Shown one piece after another: positions 32,934-42,154 of a stretch of DNA of 64,000 nt. The notes under the pieces are model-generated. The model was not told the DNA's origin, did not search any database, and saw only the letters and a program-made list of their open reading frames with translations. Position 1 is the first letter of the stretch. Each line of letters starts with the position of its first letter. This DNA is from Anaerolineae bacterium (GTDB taxonomy: Bacteria > Chloroflexota > Anaerolineae > Aggregatilineales > Phototrophicaceae). The translations under genes were made by a program, and so were the position numbers. Location: assembly GCA_030950085.1 (NCBI GenBank), contig JAUZRW010000011.1, positions 16,614 through 80,613 of the forward strand, read 5' to 3'.

Positions 32934-34820
32934 ATGGGCAAGCAATCTAAGCCCTTTGGGACATGGGAAAGTCCCGTTACAGCGCATATGTTGGCTGGGA
33001 GTATACGACTCAGCGATGTGCAATGGGATAGCGACGGTGAAACGCTTATTTGGCATGAACGACGTGGTGCTGGTGGTGTATTGGTCAGCAAAAAAGGCAC
33101 AGACGCTATCCGCGAATTGACAAATAGTGAATTTTCTGTTTCTGGACGTGTCGGTTATGGGGGAGGCACTTTCACAGTCTCTGAGGGACAAGTCTATTTT
33201 GCCAGCAATGGACGCTTATACAAAGTGCCGTTAACAGGTGGCACGCCGCAAGCCATTACCCCGAAGTTTGGCGCAGCCGCCGCCCCACGAGTGTCTCACG
33301 ATGGCAAGTGGCTGGTCTTTGTTCACTCTTATGAGGACGATGATGTTATAGCGTTGGTCGATACCGATGGTCAATATTGGTCTCAGAAAATTGCGTCGGG
33401 CGATGATTTTGTGATGCAACCGACGTGGCATCCCAATGGCAAGCAAATCGCCTATGTCGCGTGGAATCACCCCAATATGCCGTGGAATGGTACTGAATTA
33501 CGCTTGATTACGCTGGAAGACAATGGGCGTGGAATGCCAATCGCTAGTGGTGAAGAGACGCTAGTGGGGGATGACAATACAGCGATTTTCCAACCCGAAT
33601 TTTCGCCTGATGGACGTTATATATCATATATCAGCGATGCAACAGGTTGGGGACATATCTATCTGTATGATACGCAATCCGGCGAGCATCAGCAGATTAC
33701 ATCTGGTGAACACGAACATATCATTCCGGCATGGGTACAAGGCTTATATACCTACGGCTGGACAAGCGATAGTCGGGCATTATATTACATCTGTAGCGAT
33801 AGCGGATTCCGTAGTGTTTGGATATATGATGTTGAACATAAAACCTCGCTACGAGTCCGTGACTTGGATACTTATACTGATTTCGCTTATTTGGCAGTTG
33901 CAAACGGTAGCGAAAAAATTGCACTGGTCGCTTCGGCTTCTACGATACCAGAGCGTGTCATTAGCTATAGTGCCGAAGTCGGTATGCAGATTGTACGGCG
34001 TGCGACGACTGAAATATTGACTGTTGATGATTTATCGGTGGCAGAGGCGATTTCGTGGACAGGGCATGATGGCGAAACAGCACATGGTTTGTATTATGCC
34101 CCGAAAAATGCTCGATTTGAAAGTAACGGCACACCGCCTTTGATGGTATTGGTTCATGGGGGACCGACATCTAATCGAGATGCCAAATATTATGGAGATG
34201 TGCAGTTCTTTACCTCGCGTGGTTATGCGGTGCTACAAGTAAATCATCGTGGAAGTACGGGCTATGGTAAAGCCTATATGAATAAGCACAAAGGCAAATG
34301 GGGGGTCTATGATGTGCAAGATAGCATCACAGGCGCACAGCATCTTGTCGATAAAGGATTAGCCCATGCCGATAAATTGGTCATTATGGGCGGCAGTGCG
34401 GGTGGCTATACGGTCTTACAAACCCTCGTCGATAAACCCTCATTTTTCAAGGCAGGTGTTTGTTCTTATGGGATTGCTAATCAATTTACATTGGTGATGG
34501 ATACCCATAAATTTGAATCACGGTACAGTGATTGGTTACTAGGGACATTGCCCGCAGCCGCAGACGTTTATCGTGACCGTTCACCTATTTTCCGTGCCAA
34601 AAATATCACCGATGCCCTGATTGTGTTTCAAGGGGATAAAGATGTTGTCGTACCAAAGAATCAATCTGATACCATCGTAGCGGCACTGCGACGCAATGGA
34701 ACGCCGCATGAATATCATATTTATGAGGGTGAAGGACACGGTTTTCGGAAAGCAGAGACTATTATTGACTTCTATACAAAGACAGTCAATTTCTTATTGC
34801 AAGCGGTCATTTATGTTTAA
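32934..34820 (+). CDS. S9-family serine peptidase (acylaminoacyl/dipeptidyl peptidase type)
   Basis: A two-domain oligopeptidase. Residues about 1-360 form a beta-propeller with TolB/DPP-like blades (SHDGKWLVF, WHPNGKQIAYVAW, SPDGRYISYISDATG). Residues about 370-628 form an alpha/beta hydrolase with Ser488 (GGSAGGY), Asp570 (GDKDVVVP) and His602 (GEGHGF), plus the oxyanion region VHGGPTS. There is no signal peptide, so it is cytoplasmic and probably trims small peptides. Length (628) is typical. It is monocistronic and divergent from a TetR gene. Confidence 0.93.
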   Translation: MGKQSKPFGTWESPVTAHMLAGSIRLSDVQWDSDGETLIWHERRGAGGVLVSKKGTDAIRELTNSEFSVSGRVGYGGGTFTVSEGQVYFASNGRLYKVPLTGGTPQAITPKFGAAAAPRVSHDGKWLVFVHSYEDDDVIALVDTDGQYWSQKIASGDDFVMQPTWHPNGKQIAYVAWNHPNMPWNGTELRLITLEDNGRGMPIASGEETLVGDDNTAIFQPEFSPDGRYISYISDATGWGHIYLYDTQSGEHQQITSGEHEHIIPAWVQGLYTYGWTSDSRALYYICSDSGFRSVWIYDVEHKTSLRVRDLDTYTDFAYLAVANGSEKIALVASASTIPERVISYSAEVGMQIVRRATTEILTVDDLSVAEAISWTGHDGETAHGLYYAPKNARFESNGTPPLMVLVHGGPTSNRDAKYYGDVQFFTSRGYAVLQVNHRGSTGYGKAYMNKHKGKWGVYDVQDSITGAQHLVDKGLAHADKLVIMGGSAGGYTVLQTLVDKPSFFKAGVCSYGIANQFTLVMDTHKFESRYSDWLLGTLPAAADVYRDRSPIFRAKNITDALIVFQGDKDVVVPKNQSDTIVAALRRNGTPHEYHIYEGEGHGFRKAETIIDFYTKTVNFLLQAVIYV

Positions 34821-34957
34821 TTAACGCGAATATCGTTGTCAGGATTCCATCAAAAATGAGGCGTATTGTAAAACTTCGCAAGGAATATAGGGGTCTATTT
34901 CAAGTTGGTGCAAAATCTAAAACGACCCTATTTCGTCTAAAAACAACCGTCTTTGAT

Positions 34958-35024
34958 GCAGGGGCGTACCCTCGTGTGCGCCCGTTGTGGATAATCACGG
35001 GATGACACATGGGGCATCCCCTAC
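34958..35024 (+). repeat. Two Family I-type inverted repeats
   Basis: 34958-34984 (GCAGGGGCGTACCCTCGTGT then GCGCCCG) and 34999-35024 (GGGATGACACATGGGGCATC then CCCTAC). They lie between the converging S9 peptidase and TPR genes. The TPR gene's last codons look like an extension into repeat-like sequence. Confidence 0.65.
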
Positions 35025-35038
35025 AATTTATGCAATGC

Positions 35039-35803
35039 CTACACACTCGATTCAGGAAATGACTGCAATGGTTTGGTATCAGGCATGTCGCCCCTTTCCC
35101 CTACGGATGACAGAGGATTACCGCGCACGGATTGCGATGATGTCTCACGGCATCCGCCCATATCATGCAGCATATTTTGGATTTCAGCACTCAGTACGCC
35201 ACCCTTTTTTACGAAGAAACAGAGGGCATTACGTGCTTGTTCCTTTTTGCCAATCGCAGAATAGGCACACCCTAAGACAACATATGAGCGCCGATAAGTC
35301 GAATCTTTGTTTATCGCAATCGTCAAATCGCGGATAGCCCCTTTATAATCTTTGAGGTGGCAACGCACCAAACCACGATTATGATAGGCACGAGAAAGTT
35401 GCGGATTATGGTGGATAGCACGTGTAAAATCACCATAAGCAGCACGATATTTCCGCAATTTTATGAGTATCACACCGCGATTATTATAGGCATCGACATA
35501 GCCATAGGTGATAGCGCGAGTATAGGCGACGACTGCTTCCTTAAAATCGACCATCCGCCGCCGAATATCACCATGAACATAATGAGCATACCCACTTTGA
35601 GGGGATAGTTGGATAGCGCGTCTAATGTCTGCAAGCGCCTCTTTAAGTTTCTGTTGGCGAGCATACAGTTGAGCGCGATAAATATACCCTTCAATATCAT
35701 CAGGGATTTGTTCGATGATAGCAGTAAATACTTCAATACCACTGTCATAAGTTTTGTGTTCTAGTAAGCGATGATATAAATCTGCGTAGACGGATGTTGC
35801 CAT
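35039..35803 (-). CDS. Tetratricopeptide-repeat (TPR) protein
   Basis: A 254-residue helical-repeat protein for protein-protein contacts. About five to six TPR units run from residue 20 to 190, with the usual Gly/Ala/Tyr/Ala/Pro pattern (GYIYRAQLYARQQKLKEALA; NNRGVILIKLRKYRAAYGDF; YHNRGLVRCHLKDYKGAI). There is no signal peptide or membrane helix, so it is cytoplasmic. The last 35 residues (CRETSSQSVRGNPLSSVGER onward) do not fit the TPR pattern and may be read-through of intergenic repeat DNA. The partner is unknown. Confidence 0.88.
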   Translation of the reverse strand: MATSVYADLYHRLLEHKTYDSGIEVFTAIIEQIPDDIEGYIYRAQLYARQQKLKEALADIRRAIQLSPQSGYAHYVHGDIRRRMVDFKEAVVAYTRAITYGYVDAYNNRGVILIKLRKYRAAYGDFTRAIHHNPQLSRAYHNRGLVRCHLKDYKGAIRDLTIAINKDSTYRRSYVVLGCAYSAIGKKEQARNALCFFVKKGGVLSAEIQNMLHDMGGCRETSSQSVRGNPLSSVGERGDMPDTKPLQSFPESSV

Positions 35804-36087
35804 AAAGATTATCCTGCCTAAACAAAAACGAGTCGAAATTACGCCTATTATAATTCATATTATGTGGATAGAGTGTTAAGATTTGGTTAGCGTCTTATTC
35901 ACCAACAATGAAGTAATGTTTCGTGTGAATAGCGATTTTTCGTATTGAAAAGCTGAAAAATATTACAAAGTCGTTAGGGATTCAGCGATTCGACAACCTC
36001 TTTTGTAACAGGGTATGGTATGCTTCAGGCATAATCTCAATCATTCCACAAACTTTTCTTAATTTTACGCACAATAAATTATTGTAG

Positions 36088-36340
36088 TACACGACCAAAA
36101 AAGTTTTTATGTAGGGGCGCAAGGCATTGCGCCCGAAAAACACAAATCTAATCATCAAGAATTAAATTGGTCAAGTAGTAGTACATCACCAAAAAAGTTT
36201 TTAAGGTTTGGTAGGGGCGACAGCGTGCTGCGCCCAATCTTCAAGAATTAAATTGGTCGAGTAGTAGATATTGCATAAAAAGTAACCTTCGATATATTTT
36301 TAGAATTCCGTCGTAAGGGCATAGCGCGCTGTGCCGCTAC
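36088..36340 (+). repeat. Repeat-filled gap: directly repeated unit with Family I hairpins
   Basis: The 564-bp gap (35804-36367) carries two direct copies of a roughly 100-bp unit: CCAAAAAAGTTTTTA, then a Family I hairpin (36111-36135; 36211-36235), then TCAAGAATTAAATTGGTC. A third hairpin lies at 36313-36340, matching 6272-6299. The part with AAACACAAATCTAATCATCA recurs at 56710-56745. Bases 35804-36080 show no gene and no repeat. Confidence 0.7.
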
Positions 36341-36367
36341 AAAAAGAGATTTTATTTCCAATTTTGC

Positions 36368-37393
36368 TCAGGGTCGCCATGCTGGAAACAGATAATCCCC
36401 TGTGCCATCCGTGACACGCCATACTGTGTCGTTATTGATAACACGGACAAAAATATGCCATTGATTGCTTGTCGTATATGCCATCCATGCGACAAAGTTG
36501 CCATCAGGAGACCAAACCTGCCCCACAGCAAGCGCTTCATTATCGAAGGCACGTTGATTACTGCCATCTGCATCCATCATATAGAGCCGCACCTCACCCG
36601 ATACAAAATCAGCATCGCGTTCTGAGGCAAATACGATTTGATTGCCATCGACTGTCCACACCGGACGGGTATCATCAGCTTCATTATCAGTCAGTTGCGT
36701 GATTTCATCGCTGGCAATATCTAAAACATAAATATTTTCATTGCCAGCTGCATCACTCGAATAGGTGATTTTTCTACCATCAGGCGACCATGAATGATAC
36801 CAATCGCGTGCTTGACTGCGTGTGTGGCGCGTGGCATTGCTCATATCAAAATCGGCATCTATCGCAATCGTATACAATTCAAGATTAAAATCACGCACCG
36901 ATGCCCATAATATCTGCGTCCCATCCGGCGACCACAACGGGTCCCAATCAAATTGTTGCTCACGAACCAGTAACATCATGGTTTCTATCGCAGTGAGAGC
37001 GCGTAAGTCGCCTGTCTCTACATTAATTTGTGTGGGCGCTAATTCATCAACAGCAAGCCGATTAGATAAAAAGTTAATGACCGTGCCGTTAAATGACCAC
37101 GAACTGAATGCATCCACGGCATCACTATCATCTTGTGTCAAATTCAGTATGTCGCCAGCCGAGTTGAGCAACAGGATGTCCCATGTCCCCTCACGATTGC
37201 TCATCAAGAGTAAGTCACTCGGCGGCGGGGCATAATCACGCGCAACGACAGTCGTAGAATTTTCATCCGTTGTACTATCACCGAGTTCTAAGGGCGCATT
37301 CTGCACTCGTTGATTGAGCCAACCCATGAACAAAGCCGCAATGACAATCACACTCAAAATTAGGGTTAACATTAAGCGACGATAACGCTTCAT
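36368..37393 (-). CDS. Membrane-anchored TolB-like beta-propeller protein
   Basis: 341 residues with an N-terminal signal anchor (about 8-25, MLTLILSVIVIAALFMGWL), then a propeller with repeated blades: DILLMSNREG-type starts, SWSFNGTVINFLSN, WSPDGTQILWAS, WSPDGRKITYSSDAAGNENI, WTVDGNQIVFASERD, WSPDGNFVAWMAY. These are TolB/WD40-like (PD40) blades. It is probably anchored outside the membrane, with unknown binding partner. There are no Tol-Pal genes nearby, so a role in a Tol system is not implied. A similar but separate propeller gene is at 62236. Confidence 0.85.
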   Translation of the reverse strand: MKRYRRLMLTLILSVIVIAALFMGWLNQRVQNAPLELGDSTTDENSTTVVARDYAPPPSDLLLMSNREGTWDILLLNSAGDILNLTQDDSDAVDAFSSWSFNGTVINFLSNRLAVDELAPTQINVETGDLRALTAIETMMLLVREQQFDWDPLWSPDGTQILWASVRDFNLELYTIAIDADFDMSNATRHTRSQARDWYHSWSPDGRKITYSSDAAGNENIYVLDIASDEITQLTDNEADDTRPVWTVDGNQIVFASERDADFVSGEVRLYMMDADGSNQRAFDNEALAVGQVWSPDGNFVAWMAYTTSNQWHIFVRVINNDTVWRVTDGTGDYLFPAWRP

Positions 37394-37424
37394 AGCTATT
37401 CTTCTCCGAAATTTTCCATATTAA

Positions 37425-37570
37425 CGTGAATTTTGCTTAAGGATTTCGCCGAAAATGCGAGGTCACAAGAGGTCACAATACGTTGTAGAGGTGCAATGGA
37501 TTGCGCCCTTACGCCCGAAAATCCATGATTTGCCGAAAAAACACGTTTTCTGTGCTTATCCAAAACTCAA
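37425..37570 (+). repeat. Long composite repeat around a Family I hairpin (copy 1)
   Basis: TTAACGTGAATTTTGCTTAA, a Family I hairpin at 37485-37512, then GCCCGAAAATCCATGATTTG and CCGAAAAAACACGTTTTCTG to CCAAAACTCAA. About 85 bp after the hairpin start match 41176-41265 nearly base for base. The remaining part of the 395-bp gap has TATAAT at 37697-37702 (possible -10 for the next gene) but no good -35. Confidence 0.7.
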
Positions 37571-37788
37571 GTATATTATGTCGCAAGTTGCGAAAAATAA
37601 ATAAGTGTTAAGGTTCTTGGATTGTGTATGATGTGTATCTTGTGTATAAGGCAGTTTTCGGTCAATATAGATACAACTTTCACACTCGTTTTTTCGTATA
37701 ATGGAGTGTACAAGCGAAAGGTGCTTGTCGGTATATTTGGCAACCGATGTAATGCCATCAAAATCTAATTGGATTATGGAGTAAACAG

Positions 37789-38859
37789 ATGAAATACCGT
37801 TCGTTGCTTCTCATTTTTGTTGTTTTGTCGCTGATGATTGTACCAGCAACAATTAGCGCACAAGATATGCCAGACATGGGTTTTTGCTTTGGCTTAGACG
37901 AAGCCGATTGCACAGCCCTTGCCTCGGCATGGGATAATATGGATAGCTTGGTGGAAGCCGATTCCTCATTCACAGTGGACTACGAAGTGGCTTTCTTGAT
38001 GTCCGGTCTATCAGAAGATTTACCCTTACCACTACCAGAAGGCTCTACCGATTTATTGGATAGCGCAAGCAGTGTAGTTTTCAACTCTAGCGGTGCGATT
38101 GACCTTGTTCTGGATGAGAATGGTGAACCGCAAGCACTTGGCGCAGTGCTGGATATTGAATTTGGTGAAGCGGATAGTGAACTGGAAACCATCCCTATCG
38201 AAATCCGCGTAGTTGATGGATACCTCTATCTTCTCAACCCAGAAACCGAAACATGGGTCGGTCTCGACCTTGAGGTTGCTGCAAGTGATGATGGACTGAT
38301 GGCAGGATTAGAAGGACTTCCATTCAACCCGATGACGGGTGACTTTGACATGAATCTGCTGGATGAATTACCGGATATGTCCCAAATGGGTGATATAGAT
38401 ATTGAAGCCTTACTCGCCTTACCCGGCTTGATAAGCCATGTGCGCGAGGGGGATGATTTCATTTTCACCATTGATTTCACAGCTTTGGCTGCCTTGCTAG
38501 AACCAGAAAATGCTGACTTATTTGAATCAATCGCTGGCGCACTAGCCATGGCGGACCAAAATATCGGCTTCATGTTCGTGATGCTGCCGTCTATGCCCTT
38601 TGAAGAAGGCTCGTTGACGATTGTTCAGCATGTCGATACGGACTTGAATATTGTCGATAGCGTGGATATCAGCTTGGCATTGAATGTCAACCTCTTGCAA
38701 TTCATGGGACAAGTGGATGCAGAACCGATTATCATCAATTTCGATTTTGCAGTAGCGATTAGCAATATCGGCTCGGCTCCGGTGGCTGTTGCTCCGGCAG
38801 ATTTTGAAGAAATCGACGTTGAAGATTTGTTCGACTACTTCGACGACTTAGACATCTAA
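37789..38859 (+). CDS. Secreted acidic protein of unknown function
   Basis: 356 residues beginning with a signal peptide (MKYRSLLLIFVVLSLMIVPA, cut near ISAQ-D). The mature part is strongly acidic and beta-rich, with phrases such as VVDGYLYLLNPETETWVGLDLE and VREGDDFIFTIDF that resemble LppX/LolA-like or DUF6612-type folds known in secreted lipid- or dye-binding proteins. This likeness is weak. Two cysteines (CFGLDEADC) lie near the mature N-terminus. It has no lipobox. It is monocistronic, ended by the terminator at 38904-38933. Confidence 0.75.
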   Translation: MKYRSLLLIFVVLSLMIVPATISAQDMPDMGFCFGLDEADCTALASAWDNMDSLVEADSSFTVDYEVAFLMSGLSEDLPLPLPEGSTDLLDSASSVVFNSSGAIDLVLDENGEPQALGAVLDIEFGEADSELETIPIEIRVVDGYLYLLNPETETWVGLDLEVAASDDGLMAGLEGLPFNPMTGDFDMNLLDELPDMSQMGDIDIEALLALPGLISHVREGDDFIFTIDFTALAALLEPENADLFESIAGALAMADQNIGFMFVMLPSMPFEEGSLTIVQHVDTDLNIVDSVDISLALNVNLLQFMGQVDAEPIIINFDFAVAISNIGSAPVAVAPADFEEIDVEDLFDYFDDLDI

Positions 38860-38903
38860 TTACAAGGTGTTTTTTGTCGTAATCTGACAAACGATGCTTA
38901 TCG

Positions 38904-38933
38904 AAACGGGTTGAAACATTTCAGCCCGTTTTT
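38904..38933 (+). terminator. Rho-independent terminator
   Basis: AAACGGGTTGAAA and TTTCAGCCCGTTT form a long stem (one G-T pair) followed by a short T run. It lies 45 bp after the stop of the secreted-protein gene. Confidence 0.75.
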
Positions 38934-39039
38934 GATTCTAGGGTGCATTGACTGTTCGTGTCTATCGCCCACTTGACCCTTTAACATGAATAGGCTAGGC
39001 TAACGCACGTTGATTATCCCGACAAGGAGTGCAGTTAGT

Positions 39040-39987
39040 TTGGCAATAGAGCAACCATCCCACACCTCATTTAGCCTCTTGCAAATGGGCTTGAGCATCT
39101 ACCGAAAAACCTTCAAGCGCTTGCGTCCGGTGCATTTTGCGCTTCACTGGTTGCTGCTTCATACATGGATTCCTTTTCTCGAACAGACACAAAATTTCTA
39201 TACCATGCCCGATGACCCCTTCTGGTTTCGCGTCGAATTGCTGACTCAGCGTCATGAGCCGGAAACAGCCCACCATCTACAACGCTTGATTCAGCCGAAG
39301 ATGACTGTCTTGGATGTCGGGGCGCATGTCGGTTATTACTCGCGCATGGCTTCTAATATTGTGCAAGATGGGCGTGTCATTGCCTTTGAACCGCATCCTC
39401 GTAATCATGAGTATTTGACACGTAATGTCGGCAAGCGCAGCAATGTCACCATTTTGCAAGTCGCCTTAGCAGAAAAAGAAGGGACTGCCGAACTCTATGA
39501 TTATTTGATGATGAGTGCCTCTGGTTCGCTGCATTATGATGAGCGTATCCGCGATGTACAGATGGCTCAGGTCAGTACATTAGATGTCGCACCCCGTATT
39601 GACAAAGATTTTGAACCGAAGATCTATACTGTTCGCACTGCCCCGATAGATAGCCTCATGGATGAATTGGGAATTACGAGTGTCGATGTCGTGAAAATGG
39701 ATATTGAAGGCGCGGAACTCGGTGCCTTGCGCGGCATGGCACGGACTATCGAAAATTCGCCCAATCTCGCCCTTGTGATGGAATATAATCCGCTCGGTCT
39801 CGAAGCCTTCGACTGTGACCCACTCGCTGCATTACAAGAAGTGCGCGACATGGGCTTTACGAAAATGTCTGTTATTGAAACCGATGCTTCGCTGACGGAT
39901 TACACATCGGATACGGTGGGTATGGCAGACCTCACGCGCCGCCTCATGCAAAATATGGGCGTGGTGAATATGTTATTCACGAGATAG
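39040..39987 (+). CDS. FkbM-family methyltransferase
   Basis: An S-adenosylmethionine-dependent methyltransferase, 315 residues. The SAM-binding motif is MTVLDVGAHVGYYSRMAS, followed by VIAFEPHPRNHEYLTRNV and the family's VDVVKMDIEGAELGALRGM. FkbM enzymes usually O-methylate sugars or polyketides. The TTG at 39040 is chosen because AAGGAG (39024-39029) lies 10 nt upstream; another in-frame TTG is at 39010, and the first ATG is much further in. It stands alone between intergenic repeats. The glycosyltransferase and methyltransferase genes at 42-44 kb could act in the same glycan pathway. Confidence 0.88.
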   Translation: MAIEQPSHTSFSLLQMGLSIYRKTFKRLRPVHFALHWLLLHTWIPFLEQTQNFYTMPDDPFWFRVELLTQRHEPETAHHLQRLIQPKMTVLDVGAHVGYYSRMASNIVQDGRVIAFEPHPRNHEYLTRNVGKRSNVTILQVALAEKEGTAELYDYLMMSASGSLHYDERIRDVQMAQVSTLDVAPRIDKDFEPKIYTVRTAPIDSLMDELGITSVDVVKMDIEGAELGALRGMARTIENSPNLALVMEYNPLGLEAFDCDPLAALQEVRDMGFTKMSVIETDASLTDYTSDTVGMADLTRRLMQNMGVVNMLFTR

Positions 39988-40023
39988 ATTTTTCGGGTCT
40001 ATTCAGCTATCCGTGAGATTTTT

Positions 40024-40092
40024 CGGATAGACAGAAGCCTGTCCCTACAAATAATGATTGTTGAACTGTAGGGGCGTTATATATCACGTCCG
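40024..40092 (+). repeat. Two Family I-type inverted repeats
   Basis: 40024-40048 (CGGATAGACAGAAGCCTGTC then CCTAC, close to 8477-8501) and 40068-40092 (GTAGGGGCGTTATATATCAC then GTCCG). Part of the 389-bp gap after the FkbM gene. Confidence 0.6.
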
Positions 40093-40222
40093 CGATAGCA
40101 CAAGTTTATGCTATCAATGACGAATGGAATCGCTTTATATTAATTGGAATCCCTATCATGATTGCGATTACGACGGGAATCATAGCTTATCGCCATGTTC
40201 GTGGTTTATGGATTGCGATAGC

Positions 40223-40315
40223 TTGTTTAACAAAGTATCTATGATGATGCTCTAACGCCTGTCTCACTTTGCAATTTTGTGTGAGGCGCGGTAAAACCCC
40301 GAAAGGGGCTTATTT
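40223..40315 (+). repeat. Family III two-hairpin element, copy B
   Basis: TTGTTTAACAAAGTATC start, CTCACTTTGCAATTTTGTGT plus GAG (hairpin 1), GGCGCGGTAAAACCCCGAAA plus GGGG (hairpin 2). It ends 61 bp before the ATG of the 40377 gene, so it would be in that gene's 5' leader. Confidence 0.8.
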
Positions 40316-40376
40316 GACAGGCAGTGTTTATGCCGATGACAACCCTCTACACTCCGAAGCCTAGATATTGATAACT

Positions 40377-40958
40377 ATGAATGACCTTGAAACAATCTTA
40401 GATTTTGACACAGAAGAACTCAGTACCAATCGGGCTGGGAAATTATCATCTTATCAACGGACAAAGTTGGAGCGCAGCCGACTTCACTCGCTGTTTGTCT
40501 TGATTTTGATGTGTGCCTTTGTAGTAGTCGTCTTGATGGTGGGCTTATTTTTTGGGGGCATTATACTAGCAATTTTTGGAATAACAGCTTTGCTTTGTGC
40601 GATTCTCGGCTTGGTTGAGTATTTTCTTGGCTATGATACTTACCGCCGTGACATCAACAGTGAAATTGCCAGTATTCAGGGGCAATTACATTATGTGCGG
40701 CGAAGTAACACAATTTTAGGTATCGAAACCCATCCATCTGCTATTCGGATAGGGGATGTATCGTTTTTGCTACTTGTGCATCAAGTTGAGGCTTTTCAGG
40801 AAGGCGATATTTATAGTGTGTACTATGCGCCGCGAACGCATACACTGCTTTCTGCCGAACGCATCATGCGTTATGACACACCTGACGAGATAGCAGACGA
40901 AGCCTATATAGCAGATGATATGCAAGACCATCGCCCACTATCACAAAGCAGAAAGTAA
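40377..40958 (+). CDS. Small membrane protein of unknown function
   Basis: 193 residues. Two adjacent hydrophobic segments (about 40-62 and 66-88; LHSLFVLILMCAFVVVVLMV and GIILAIFGITALLCAILGLV) form a hairpin, with the charged N-terminus and a soluble C-terminal domain on the same side. The C-terminal part contains IRIGDVSFLLLVHQVEAFQEG and SVYYAPRTHTLLSAERI, a pattern like small beta-barrel domains of membrane proteins. The ATG at 40377 is preferred over an upstream TTG. No family is recognised. It is downstream of a Family III element. Confidence 0.7.
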   Translation: MNDLETILDFDTEELSTNRAGKLSSYQRTKLERSRLHSLFVLILMCAFVVVVLMVGLFFGGIILAIFGITALLCAILGLVEYFLGYDTYRRDINSEIASIQGQLHYVRRSNTILGIETHPSAIRIGDVSFLLLVHQVEAFQEGDIYSVYYAPRTHTLLSAERIMRYDTPDEIADEAYIADDMQDHRPLSQSRK

Positions 40959-41002
40959 CCTAACGTGAATTTTGTTTAGTATTTATCCAGCTATCCATGA
41001 GG

Positions 41003-41100
41003 AATGCCTAACGCAAAGGCGCGAAGAGGCAAAGACGCAAAGAGTTTTGAACTTGAATCTCTGTGTTCTTAGTATCCTCTGTGGTTCAAATTATTCTGAG
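41003..41100 (+). repeat. Family II dispersed repeat
   Basis: GAATGCCTAACGCAAAGGCG, then GCAAAGACGCAAAGAG and CTCTGTGGTTCAAATTATTC. Same word set as 45314-45545 and 48370-48478. The 354-bp gap (40959-41312) holds only this and the next repeat. Confidence 0.7.
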
Positions 41101-41129
41101 TTCATGGATAGGTGAGCTGTTACTTTGAT

Positions 41130-41265
41130 TAAGGATTTCATCGAAAGTACGGTTTATAAAAAGTCATAGTCCGTTGTAGGGGCGCAATGTATTGCGCCCT
41201 TATGCCCGAAAATCCATAGTTTGCCGAAAAAACACATTTTCTGTGCTTATCCAAAACTCAGGTTA
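41130..41265 (+). repeat. Long composite repeat around a Family I hairpin (copy 2)
   Basis: GATTAAGGATTTCATCGAAA, Family I hairpin 41176-41202 (GTAGGGGCGCAATGTATTGC then GCCCTTA), then ATGCCCGAAAATCCATAGTT to TCCAAAACTCAGG. The 3' half matches 37485-37570. Confidence 0.75.
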
Positions 41266-41312
41266 ATCTAGTCTTTAGCGTACTTAGAATCTCATTTTTT
41301 GGGCTTTTCCAT

Positions 41313-41867
41313 CTACTCTACAACCTGAATCGTAATGTCATAATCGCCCGCATTGGGAATACTCACCCAGAAACCGCGTACCAATTGATACGGGCAATCG
41401 CCATCTGTGATGAAATCAAGTGCCATGCGAACGGTTTTTGCTGCATCATCACGCCTATAATCCATGATGTCATAGCGTGCGACACAACCGACCCCACGCG
41501 ACCACAAGCCTGCTAAGATGTCACCTTGCGTAAAATCAAAGGGATGCCGTAGTACCGGACGACGACACAAGCCGGCATTATCGGCAAGGTCATAGAAGCG
41601 AATATGCTCTTCGGCACTTCTCAAGATAAACACTTGTCCGGCAGCATCCCACGCCGCTTCAAAGCAAATCCCACTGAGAATCGGCAACACATCTTGTAGA
41701 TTATTTGGCAATGATGTCGTGGATGGCGTATCGACGGCTGCTACAGGGGTGATTGATGGGATAACAACGCTGACAGTTGTTGGCATGACAGACTCCGATA
41801 TTTGACTGCAACCTGTTAGCCATATCATAGTAATCAATACTATGCGAATCATAACTTTTGTGGGCAT
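41313..41867 (-). CDS. Small lipoprotein of unknown function
   Basis: 184 residues with a lipoprotein signal (MIRIVLITMIWLTGC; lipobox LTGC, Cys about 20). A Thr/Pro/Val-rich linker (about 25-50) follows, then a compact beta-rich domain with four cysteines (GICFEAAWD, AGLCRRPVL, GVGCVARYD, DGDCPYQLV) that may form two disulfides. It would be lipid-anchored outside the membrane. No family is recognised. It is divergent from the glycosyltransferase at 42155. Confidence 0.75.
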   Translation of the reverse strand: MPTKVMIRIVLITMIWLTGCSQISESVMPTTVSVVIPSITPVAAVDTPSTTSLPNNLQDVLPILSGICFEAAWDAAGQVFILRSAEEHIRFYDLADNAGLCRRPVLRHPFDFTQGDILAGLWSRGVGCVARYDIMDYRRDDAAKTVRMALDFITDGDCPYQLVRGFWVSIPNAGDYDITIQVVE

Positions 41868-42154
41868 CTCCTGAACAATAACTTTCAGTCATCAATTCAT
41901 TTATTATACTGCATGTTTCCTTCTTCATGTTTCAATTCAATCATCTACAATTATTGCTTAACCATTGCGAACAATATTCGCGCTACCATCTCGGCTACGT
42001 ATGTGGGGACTCTTTCTTGTATCACGCTCAACACTATCCTCTACTATCACAGACCTTCCAACTGATACCCACATTTTTTTCACAGACTTGCCCCTCAGTT
42101 TTGCCTCAAGTACAATGCAGCCCAATTACTGTCACCCATAGTCTGCCATCATCC

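Noticed and set aside
36360..37393. Tol-Pal system suggested by TolB-like propellers at 36368 and 62236
   Set aside because: No tolA, tolQ, tolR or pal is present. The blades are generic PD40/WD40 repeats.
41927..42154. N-terminal 76-residue extension of the glycosyltransferase
   Set aside because: The extension is low-complexity and unlike GT-B starts. The ATG at 42155 gives a normal N-terminus.
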